Part shown: positions 34,912 through 41,723 of the stretch, piece after piece | Numbering within the stretch: position 1 is the stretch's first letter | Layout of the letters: the number at the start of each line of letters is the position of its first letter | Assembly: GCA_963704995.1 (NCBI GenBank) | Contig: CAVPIM010000012.1 | Span: 62,001-126,000 of the forward strand | Reading direction: 5' to 3' | Source of the DNA: RYN-230 sp963704995 | GTDB taxonomy: Bacteria > Actinomycetota > Actinomycetes > Streptosporangiales > Streptosporangiaceae | DNA: 64,000 nucleotides | The notes under the pieces: model-generated | What the model saw: only the letters and a program-made list of their open reading frames with translations | Database searches by the model: none | Told to the model about the DNA's origin: nothing | Program-made: the position numbers and the translations under genes

Positions 34912-34959
34912 GGTTGTGGTCGGAAACCGCTGCTATCACGACAGTTTCCGACCACAACC
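34912..34959. terminator. Strong bidirectional terminator-like hairpin
   Basis: Perfect 16-bp stem: GGTTGTGGTCGGAAAC (34912-34927) and its reverse complement at 34944-34959, 16-base loop. It sits between the convergent chitinase gene and the 56-aa gene at 34968-35138, so it can serve both. Upstream (34868-34927) are three imperfect 20-base units of the type CCTNGGTTNG. Confidence 0.75.
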
Positions 34960-34967
34960 GGCATCCC

Positions 34968-35138
34968 TCACCCTGGATGCCCGGCGGGTGATTGGCTGCT
35001 GTCGGCTTGGGCGTGCTCGTGGCGAGTGCAGGCTCGGGTGTCCTCGGTGACGGTCGTGGCGGGCGCCGGATCCTGGCCGGAGGGCCGGGTGATGACCACG
35101 ACGACGATCACGACGTTCGGTGTCGATGAGCCGGTCAT
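34968..35138 (-). CDS. Small 56-residue protein coupled to an anti-sigma-type ATPase
   Basis: Starts at ATG 35138, which overlaps the TGA of the ATPase gene (ATGA). Third codon positions are mostly G or C, as in real genes here. The sequence begins TGSSTPNVVIVVVVITRPSG, with a short hydrophobic patch, then becomes Thr/Glu/Ala-rich. No family recognised; could be a peptide subunit or simply a fortuitous frame. The strong hairpin at 34912-34959 follows its stop by 8 bases. Confidence 0.4.
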   Translation of the reverse strand: MTGSSTPNVVIVVVVITRPSGQDPAPATTVTEDTRACTRHEHAQADSSQSPAGHPG

Positions 35139-35605
35139 GGCTTGGCTACTAAGGCCCACACCACCTTCCCGCTGGCGTGCGGCGGGTGGAATGCTCCCCA
35201 GTCCTCGCTGACCGCCTCGACCAGACGGAGTCCGCGTCCTCCTTCGGACTCGGCGTCCGGTTCCTGCCGCGCTGGCATCCGGTTGTTGCCGTCCCAGACC
35301 TGCACGAGCACCGTTCGCTGGTCGGAGAGCAGCCACACCCGGACCGGTGGCGTCCCGGCTGACCAGCGCCCGCCGAATCTGCTTCCGACTAATCCGCGCG
35401 AAGCCGTGATCCCGTTGGTCACCAGCTCGGAGACGATCAGTTCGGCCGGATCCGCGAGTTCCGGGAGCCCCCACTCAGCCAGCACCAGCCGCGCATGCCC
35501 CCGCGCGCACGGCACCGCAGTCGGGAGCACGCCCAGTTCCAGGTACGACTGCAATGGCCAGGCGGACACGGCAGCCGCCCGTTGAAGTGGTGCTCGGCTA
35601 CTCAT
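35135..35605 (-). CDS. ATP-binding protein with anti-sigma-type HATPase domain
   Basis: 156 residues from ATG 35605; an earlier in-frame GTG-type start at 35620 is possible. GHKL fold: ARGHARLVLAEWGLP, N-box LIVSELVTNGITASRG, G1 VQVWDGNNRMP and G2 GGRGLRLVEAVSEDWG. In filamentous actinobacteria such genes are often next to XRE/DUF5753 and DUF397 genes, as here, where the divergent regulator begins 119 bases away. Probable serine kinase or anti-sigma factor; target unknown. Confidence 0.82.
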   Translation of the reverse strand: MSSRAPLQRAAAVSAWPLQSYLELGVLPTAVPCARGHARLVLAEWGLPELADPAELIVSELVTNGITASRGLVGSRFGGRWSAGTPPVRVWLLSDQRTVLVQVWDGNNRMPARQEPDAESEGGRGLRLVEAVSEDWGAFHPPHASGKVVWALVAKP

Positions 35606-35678
35606 GGTGCGTTCCACCACCTACGGGTCAGAGACTGTGCAACGCTGTCTGAGCCATCATGCCTGTGCGATCGAGATA

Positions 35679-35692
35679 ATGCAACGTTGCAT
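35679..35692. promoter_or_regulatory. 14-bp palindrome ATGCAACGTTGCAT between the ATPase and XRE genes
   Basis: Perfect palindrome 32 bases upstream of the XRE start. A related half, GTGCAACGCTGTC, lies at 35637-35649. The AT content here is higher than around it. Best guess: operator for the XRE/DUF5753 protein controlling both divergent units. Confidence 0.5.
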
Positions 35693-35723
35693 AAGCCTTA
35701 GTGAGGAACCTCTAGGAGCTGCC

Positions 35724-36581
35724 ATGCCGGGCAAGCGCCAGACTCCAACGGTCCGCCTCCGCCGATTGGCCGCTGAACTGCGGTCATTGCGCGCTACGTC
35801 GGGCCTTACGAGGGAGGCAGTGGTTGAGCGGACCGGGATAAACGCCGCGACGCTCTACCGCATCGAGCATGGTCGCGTCCGGCCACAGACCCGGACGTTG
35901 CGCACCCTGCTCGATCTCTATGGCGTCAACCAGGACCAGCAAGGTGAACTCGTTGCGCTGCTACGCGACGCACGGCAGCGAGGCTGGTTGCACGCCTTCC
36001 AGTCGGAGTTGCCCGAGCACTACACGACCTACATCGGCTTCGAGGGCGAAGCGCACAGCGTGTGGAACTACGAGTCCTTGTTCATCCCAGGCCTCCTCCA
36101 GACCGAGGACTACGCCCGCGCTGTAATCCGTGGTGGCCTCCCGAACGCAAGCCGTGACGAAGTTGAGCGCAGGGTCGAAGTCCGTATGGAGCGACAGGCG
36201 TTGCTACGCAACGAAAACCCGCTCAACCTGTGGAGCATCGTCAACGAAGCCGCACTCCGGCGCGAGGTTGGCGGCCCGGAAGTCATGCAGGCGCAGTTCC
36301 GGTACCTCATGGAGGCATCTGAGCTCCCGCACGTCACGTTCCAGGTGATCCCATTCGATGCGGGCGCGCACCCGGGCATGCCCGGCTCGTTCATCCTCTT
36401 GCAGTTTGGCGACGCGGCCATACCCGACGTCATCTACGTCAACACCATGGCGGGGGAGTTGTTTCTCGAAGAAGAGGCAGATGTTCGCCGGTATAAACTC
36501 GTCTTCGAGCATCTCCGTGCAGTGGCCGCCAGCCCGGAGGCATCCCTGTCGCTGGTGACGTCCGCCATCACGGGGAGGTGA
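35724..36581 (+). CDS. XRE-family regulator with DUF5753 ligand-binding domain
   Basis: 285 residues from ATG 35724 with TAGGAG upstream. HTH at about 10-70: LRRLAAELRSLRATSGLTRE, AVVERTGINAATLYRIEHGR. DUF5753 from about 95: YIGFEGEAHSVWNYESLFIP, GLLQTEDYARAVIRGG, EASELPHVTFQVIPF and PGMPGSFILLQF. These pair with DUF397 proteins (next gene), as in Streptomyces BldB/WhiJ-type pairs, and regulate development or antibiotic production. GC is lower than in the flanks, hinting at accessory origin. Confidence 0.92.
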   Translation: MPGKRQTPTVRLRRLAAELRSLRATSGLTREAVVERTGINAATLYRIEHGRVRPQTRTLRTLLDLYGVNQDQQGELVALLRDARQRGWLHAFQSELPEHYTTYIGFEGEAHSVWNYESLFIPGLLQTEDYARAVIRGGLPNASRDEVERRVEVRMERQALLRNENPLNLWSIVNEAALRREVGGPEVMQAQFRYLMEASELPHVTFQVIPFDAGAHPGMPGSFILLQFGDAAIPDVIYVNTMAGELFLEEEADVRRYKLVFEHLRAVAASPEASLSLVTSAITGR

Positions 36582-36596
36582 GGGAGGCGGTACTGC

Positions 36597-36803
36597 ATGG
36601 GCGATCTGGACCTCACCGGTGCCCAGTGGTCCAAGAGCAGCTATAGCAGTGCCAATGGCGCCTGCGTTGAGGTAGCCCAGAACCTATTCGGGATCGTGGC
36701 TATACGAGACTCCAAGGATCCCGGCGGCCCGAAGCTCTTCATCTCACCCGCCGTCTGGCGAACCTTCGTCCGCGGGATAAAGAGTGAGGAGCGCGGCCTG
36801 TAG
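36597..36803 (+). CDS. DUF397-domain protein
   Basis: 68 residues, complete DUF397: GAQWSKSSYSSANGACVEVA, IVAIRDSKDPGGPKLF, WRTFVRGI. GGGGAGG lies upstream. DUF397 proteins are small partners or antagonists of neighbouring XRE/DUF5753 regulators, and the order here is the standard one. Gap to the regulator is 15 bases. Confidence 0.9.
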   Translation: MGDLDLTGAQWSKSSYSSANGACVEVAQNLFGIVAIRDSKDPGGPKLFISPAVWRTFVRGIKSEERGL

Positions 36804-36877
36804 AGGATTCGTCAAGCACGTCACCTCCGTGAGTCGTCTAAAGCACCGACCTTGTGTCCGCTGCCCAGCGTCACTCA

Positions 36878-37171
36878 TTAACCCTCACGCTCATGGTCAG
36901 CCCGCATTGAGTCGGCTGCAGCCTCTGCAAGTATGCGGTAATCATCGATTGATATATCGCCACGATGGTAGGCTGCCGCCACTTCATCAAATGATCCAGG
37001 AACAAGCGGGTCGGGATCGGCTTCGGCGGCGACTGCACGCTGAAGGTATGTTTCCGGCTTTGGGCCCCGAGTTGAGGGCCATGCCCGTTCGCGGAATCGT
37101 TGAGCAACTTCACTTATACTGATGGAGCCCTGCTTCAGGGCGTTAATCAGTTCAGTTACTTCGTTGCTCAT
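36878..37171 (-). CDS. Small acidic protein behind the zeta toxin; antitoxin candidate
   Basis: 97 residues. Its ATG overlaps the toxin TGA by 4 bases (ATGA). Helical, no HTH seen: NEVTELINALKQGSISISEV, AQRFRERAWPSTRGPK, then a repeat-like QGSISISEV/RGDISIDDY pair, suggesting two similar helical units. Net charge is acidic. Zeta toxins are usually neutralised by a small helical epsilon or PezA-like protein, normally encoded before the toxin; here it comes after. No family match recognised. Antitoxin role is inference from position and size. Confidence 0.6.
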   Translation of the reverse strand: MSNEVTELINALKQGSISISEVAQRFRERAWPSTRGPKPETYLQRAVAAEADPDPLVPGSFDEVAAAYHRGDISIDDYRILAEAAADSMRADHEREG

Positions 37172-38262
37172 GATCGTTGCTCCTTTTGCTTGCTGGACGT
37201 CGCCTCTTCATGTTTTCCGTGATCAACCAGCGTGGCGGCTTGGCCATCTACCGAGTTATCTCGGATCTCCCAGTTGTCGGCGATTTCTTTTATGGCTTCG
37301 AAAGTCTTCCTGTTGCCGCTACCCCACTCTTCATCAGTTTGCCGAAGTATCACCTCGGGAGGGATCAGCCTTCCGCCCAGGCCTTCTCCCGCAAGCCACT
37401 TCTCTTGATCCTCCCAGTACCTTGCTTCGGTCCTCTTTAGGCTTGTCTCGATTGGGATTTGGACAAAGAGTGCCTGAATCTTGGTGTAGCCAGCTTCTCG
37501 TAAATCCATGATTCGTTGTGCAGTCTTTGCTTGATCAGACATGGTTATGTCCCAGATTAAATTCTTGCCTTCCGCCTGAGCGCGTATGGCCAGCTGACGG
37601 GCAAGGTACGACGACTCTTCATGTACTAGCTCTGATGCCTCCATGGGCGAGAGGCCCTCCACTTCGGGTATCATGCCACGGCGAGCCATTTCCTCTTTAA
37701 GGTTATCTGGGTTGATTGTCAAGTACTTTGATCTGTCGACTTCCGGATGGTTTGCAAGGACGGTAGTCTTCCCGGCTCCGCTAAGCCCTCCCGCTACTAT
37801 GGCTTCATGATCGCAAGGCACATCGGCTGCGCGCGCGTAAATTTCCTCCAAAAGCGAATGGTGAAGCAGTGTACGGTCGGTTGACCAGATTTCCCCTTTC
37901 GGGTCAATTGTGTGTAGCTCGTTAGTGGAGGAGCCTTCTGCGTCAGCCTTGTCAAGCCGCGCAAAGACGCTGCTGATGTGCTCGGCGCGCTCTTGCTCCG
38001 TGCGTGGGTGGGCGGCTTTAACCTCTTTGCCGCCAGCTTCGACGGAATCGTCGTTCGGGCTCCCTCGTTGGAGGTTGACCGCTTTCTCGTACTGCGTGAC
38101 CGAGTGCTCGGCGGAGCTGGTTTCTGTTGCTGATTTTCCCTGACGCTCCGGCCGGCCGTTGGGGTCGTCCGTGGGCGGGTCGGCGTGTTCTTGGCGGGTA
38201 CGTGGTTCGGCGGGGTCGGAGCTTTGCTCGTTGCGCGCGCTGTAGTCGGCCTGGGTGACCAC
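37168..38262 (-). CDS. Zeta-type toxin (P-loop kinase) with long N-terminal region
   Basis: 364 residues from GTG 38262; the coding signal continues upstream to 38488 with a frame change (see the next feature). The C-terminal 230 residues are a zeta/PezT-like kinase: VAGGLSGAGKTTVL (Walker A, near residue 157), INPDNLKEEMARRG, MEASELVHEESSYLARQLA, NLIWDITMSD and RTEARYWEDQ. Such kinases phosphorylate UDP-N-acetylglucosamine or similar nucleotides and stop growth. The first 110 residues are polar and disordered-looking. GC is clearly lower than the surroundings, consistent with transfer. Small ORF downstream; HerA-like ATPase upstream. Confidence 0.82.
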   Translation of the reverse strand: MVTQADYSARNEQSSDPAEPRTRQEHADPPTDDPNGRPERQGKSATETSSAEHSVTQYEKAVNLQRGSPNDDSVEAGGKEVKAAHPRTEQERAEHISSVFARLDKADAEGSSTNELHTIDPKGEIWSTDRTLLHHSLLEEIYARAADVPCDHEAIVAGGLSGAGKTTVLANHPEVDRSKYLTINPDNLKEEMARRGMIPEVEGLSPMEASELVHEESSYLARQLAIRAQAEGKNLIWDITMSDQAKTAQRIMDLREAGYTKIQALFVQIPIETSLKRTEARYWEDQEKWLAGEGLGGRLIPPEVILRQTDEEWGSGNRKTFEAIKEIADNWEIRDNSVDGQAATLVDHGKHEEATSSKQKEQRS

Positions 38263-38302
38263 CCGGCGGGAGTCCGGGAGTTGCTCGCGTTCTGGCTCCG
38301 GT

Positions 38303-38488
38303 TCACGACGCCGGTTTCGGGTCTCGTTCAGACTGTCGCTCTGGGGGTGGCTGGTGATCTGCCGTCTGGTGCCGATCTGGTTCTGGCTCAGGAGTTGGAT
38401 CGCCTGGTTGAGGGGGCTCGGTTAAGGGGGTGGTGTCGGCGGCGGGGCGGGCATCGTCGTCGGTATCGGGGAGCCTGTCAACGTTCAT
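38303..38488 (-). pseudogene. Probable 5' segment of the zeta-toxin gene, out of frame by one base
   Basis: 61-codon frame from ATG 38488 behind AAGGTGAGG, 3 bases after the HerA-like stop. GC3 is high only in the first 20-25 codons (MNVDRLPDTDDDARPAADTT); beyond the CCCCC run near 38418-38422 the high-GC3 frame is the one that joins the toxin without a stop (LNQAIQLLSQNQIGTRRQ). Removing one C would give a single 439-residue toxin. Read in its own frame it is an unlikely proline-rich peptide. Confidence 0.6.
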
Positions 38489-38491
38489 GCC

Positions 38492-41400
38492 TCACCTTCC
38501 GGTTCCAGAATCGGTGATGCCCGCGCCAGCGTGTAGGTAGTCCAGGGGCCAGCGGCAGTCGTGAAGCTGGGTGAGTGCCTCGGACAGGCGCTGCTCCCAG
38601 TCCTCGTCAGCGGATTTCGCGCCGACGGCCGTTTCCAGGGCGGACGGCCGTGCGGCCCCGAACGCGATCCGGCGTACGTCGGCCGGGTTCCGCTGGTCCG
38701 CGTCGTGCCAGCGCTGAACCACGCCGACCTGGAGGGCGCAGGTCTCGCCGGGGATGGGGCGCCCGGTGGCGGCTTCCCAGTCCGTCGTCCGTGGATGACG
38801 GCCGGATCCGGGGGACTTGCGGTCCAGGGTCTTCAGGTCGTCCAGGATCAGGGCCCAGCGGAAGGCCGGGGCCAGCCATTGCGGCTCGGGGAACACGCAT
38901 TCACGTCCAGTGTCTGCGATCCAGCGGCGCAGGGCCGTGGCCACGTGCGACGCGAGCGCGTCTGGGCTGACCCGTGCCGCGAAGGCGCTGGCCCGCGCGG
39001 CGACGGCGGCGTCCACCGCGTGCGACACGGCGCAGTCCCGCAGGCGCGTGTCGGACAGGGCGGCGATCCGGGCCGCCAGTTCGCTGCCGGGGACGGGCGC
39101 GGGCATGAGCCACCCGGTCAGGTGGGCCACCACCGCTACCTCGGCCCAGAGGACGAGTCCTGGCTCACCGGCGAGTATCCGCTGAGCGGCCCGCATGTCG
39201 CGCAGTGTGCAGGGGCTGGCCAGGCAGTCCGGGCCGCAGGTGGCTGAGCGCGGTGCCACGATCCCGGCGGGGGAGGCGGTGACCGGGGCGGCCGCGGCTT
39301 CCCGGGCGGTCCCGTCGGGCATGGACGCCAGGACCGGGTAGTCCATCCCGTCGGTGAACACCGCGGCCTGGCCCGGTGGCAGCGTGACCAGGTACCTGGA
39401 CTGCGCGTCCGTCATGTTCATGGTTGCCCCGACCATGTCCCGGTCGTCGGCCGCGGGGAGCCGGTGCACGATCTTGACCGCGGTGTTCTTGACCGCGTCG
39501 GGGATGATCTTGGCTGGGATCTGCTCCGCGATGACCAGGCCCTCGCCGTACGCGCGGATCTCCGCGAGCAGCCCGGCGAACATCTCCACCGCGTGCATGG
39601 TGGCCCCGGACCCGTGGTGCTCCCCGGGGCGGCGCAGCAGGCGGTGGGCTTCCTCGAAGACCGACACGTGCCGCAGCCCCGGTACTGTGCCCGGACCATC
39701 ACTGCGGGCCTGCATCCGCAGGTGCTCGGCCAGCTGGATCAGCACCGTCCCCATCAGGAACGCCTTGTCCCGGTCGTCGCCGACATCCTCGATCTCGAAC
39801 ACGACGTTGCGGGCCATCAGCTTCCCGAAGTCGATCGGGTGACCGCCCTCGAAGAACCGGCCGGTCGTCCCCAGCCGCAAGCTGGACAGCCGGACCGTGA
39901 TGAACCCGCGCACGTTGTCGGTGATCTCGCGGCCGTAGCCAATCTCGGACACGATCTGCCTGGCGGCGGCCTGCAGATCACCCAGCGTCGGGTACCGGGG
40001 GCGCACCCCGGGTATGGCCGGCTCACCCAGCGCCAGGTCCCAGCCGGCCTCCTCGTACACCCTGGTCACCGCGGCCGACAGCACCTGCGGGAACGGCTCG
40101 TCGGCGGCGAACGAGGCCAGGAACAGCGCGCGGACCAGGTCGGCGTGCGTCTGCAGCGGGAACCGCCGCCCCGCCGCGTCGGCGGCCGGGGCCAGGGGGT
40201 TGATCCCGGCCGCGACCTGGTCGGCGTCCCCGGGGCGGATCCGCACTACGCCGCCGGCCGACCCGTTCAGCCGGACACTCATCAGCCGGTACTCGGCCTT
40301 GGCCGGCTCGACGACCAGCCACGGCAGGCCCGCGCCGGATGCCGCTTCCAGCAGGGCCCGCACGGTCTGCGATTTCCCCGCCCCGGTCGCCCCGCAGACG
40401 AACACGTGCCGGTTGAGCGAGGACGGCGGCACCGACCAGGGCCCGGCCGGGAGGCCGTTGCGGTCCAGCACGGTACCCAGGCGCAGCGGGGACGCCGGGC
40501 CCTCCTGACCCGGAGGCGGTTCCGGGGTCACGTCGAATTCCGGACGCAGGGTCAGCCGCACGCCGGGGACTTCGGCCTCGGGTACCCGCACCAGAGCCGC
40601 CAGCAGCGCGGTGCTCCCGTAGAAGGGGAACGCCGCAGCCGGATCCGTCTGGGCTGGCGCAGGACCGCCGGGCTGGGCGCCGAGGAGTTCGCCGATAGGT
40701 TCCGTTGCGGAAATGGAGGGGGTGAGCGTGTAGGGAAGGCCGGCGAGATCCACTGAGGCACAGAACAGGCCGGCGACGCGCGCGGCCGTTTCGGGTGCGG
40801 CCGCGCCGGCCAGCACGTGCAGCTGCCAGAGGCCGGAGGACAGGCCCTGGCGTAGCTCCGTGTGGCGCTGGTCGAGGCGGCGCGCCTGCACGGCCTTTTC
40901 CGGGTCCCGGTCGGCCATGGCCGCCGCTAACCGCTGCTTCCCGGCCACCTGGGCGGCGTAGTCGCTGATCTGGGCCGGGGGCAGCGGGTCGGCGACGATC
41001 AGCCAGCCGAAGGGACCGTCCCAGGCCGCCAGCAGGCCCTCGTCCAGCGACGCGCGGTCGGGCTGGAGGCCGTCGTCGCCGCCGGCCAGGAGGCCGTCGG
41101 TGATCCCGCCGATCTGGGTCCAGCACGGGAGGGCGTTCATCGCGGCCGCCATGCCACCCGGCGCGACGATCTGGCCCCGGCCGCCAGCCGGTAAGGCGAG
41201 CGAGATCTCGCCGGCGGCCAGGGCGGCTAAGCGGGCCGGTCTCGTGCTGCCCCGCAGGGCTGACCCGGCGAGCAGTACCTCTACCGGGCCGCCGGCCACG
41301 GCCCGGACCCAGCCCACGGCGATGGGGCCCGCGTCGGAGTGACGGCTGATCCCGGCGTGGTAGGCGGAGGCTAGGGCCGCGAGGCGTTGCGGGCGGCCGG

Positions 41401-41515
41401 GGTCGTGGTCGCTGCCGGGCCTTGCGTCCGGAGCCGCCTCGCGGGGGCGGCGGGGGATCTGGGTTACGCGGCAGGCATCGAGATCAGACAGTCGCTGCCA
41501 CGCCGTGCCCGTCAT
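38492..41515 (-). CDS. HerA/VirB4-like ATP-binding protein
   Basis: 1007 residues from ATG 41515. The N-terminal 350 residues are an unrecognised domain with a coiled region QVAGKQRLAAAMADRDPEKA. The HerA-type ATPase follows: FVCGATGAGKSQTVRALLEA (Walker A, near 370), WLVVEPAKAEYR, Walker B VSVFEEAHRLL (near 615), LVIAEQIPAKIIPDAVKNTA and VGATMNMTDAQSRYL. Near residue 760 a cluster C-GPD-C-LASP-C may bind zinc. The C-terminal 240 residues are unrecognised. HerA ATPases pump DNA in repair, conjugation and several defence systems. Followed at once by the zeta-toxin gene, so it heads a tight leftward unit. Confidence 0.82.
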   Translation of the reverse strand: MTGTAWQRLSDLDACRVTQIPRRPREAAPDARPGSDHDPGRPQRLAALASAYHAGISRHSDAGPIAVGWVRAVAGGPVEVLLAGSALRGSTRPARLAALAAGEISLALPAGGRGQIVAPGGMAAAMNALPCWTQIGGITDGLLAGGDDGLQPDRASLDEGLLAAWDGPFGWLIVADPLPPAQISDYAAQVAGKQRLAAAMADRDPEKAVQARRLDQRHTELRQGLSSGLWQLHVLAGAAAPETAARVAGLFCASVDLAGLPYTLTPSISATEPIGELLGAQPGGPAPAQTDPAAAFPFYGSTALLAALVRVPEAEVPGVRLTLRPEFDVTPEPPPGQEGPASPLRLGTVLDRNGLPAGPWSVPPSSLNRHVFVCGATGAGKSQTVRALLEAASGAGLPWLVVEPAKAEYRLMSVRLNGSAGGVVRIRPGDADQVAAGINPLAPAADAAGRRFPLQTHADLVRALFLASFAADEPFPQVLSAAVTRVYEEAGWDLALGEPAIPGVRPRYPTLGDLQAAARQIVSEIGYGREITDNVRGFITVRLSSLRLGTTGRFFEGGHPIDFGKLMARNVVFEIEDVGDDRDKAFLMGTVLIQLAEHLRMQARSDGPGTVPGLRHVSVFEEAHRLLRRPGEHHGSGATMHAVEMFAGLLAEIRAYGEGLVIAEQIPAKIIPDAVKNTAVKIVHRLPAADDRDMVGATMNMTDAQSRYLVTLPPGQAAVFTDGMDYPVLASMPDGTAREAAAAPVTASPAGIVAPRSATCGPDCLASPCTLRDMRAAQRILAGEPGLVLWAEVAVVAHLTGWLMPAPVPGSELAARIAALSDTRLRDCAVSHAVDAAVAARASAFAARVSPDALASHVATALRRWIADTGRECVFPEPQWLAPAFRWALILDDLKTLDRKSPGSGRHPRTTDWEAATGRPIPGETCALQVGVVQRWHDADQRNPADVRRIAFGAARPSALETAVGAKSADEDWEQRLSEALTQLHDCRWPLDYLHAGAGITDSGTGR

Positions 41516-41631
41516 CGACGTCCCCAGGCTCCTCCGGCCGAATGCGCTCGGCGTCCTGGACCTCAGGGTAATCAGGCCACCAACAATTTGTGCCCCAGAC
41601 CCCCCCATCCGCCCCCCGGGGGGCAGCCGGT

Positions 41632-41682
41632 TAGCAGTTCGACTTGGACCCCCCGGGAGGGGTCGGATCCTAACTGTTACGG
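41632..41682. repeat. 49-bp palindromic repeat element, copy A
   Basis: Copy A of an element that recurs inverted at 62102-62152 (43 of 49 bases identical). Internal dyads: AGCAGTT/AACTGTT outside and GACCCC/GGGGTC inside. It lies in the 208-base gap between otsA stop and the HerA start, which otherwise holds no gene; G/C runs near 41606-41627 precede it. Could be a REP/MITE-like element or a terminator of otsA. Confidence 0.7.
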
Positions 41683-41723
41683 GGTCGGCCGCGAGGGCGG
41701 CGCAGGACGGAGCGCGCTAGAGC

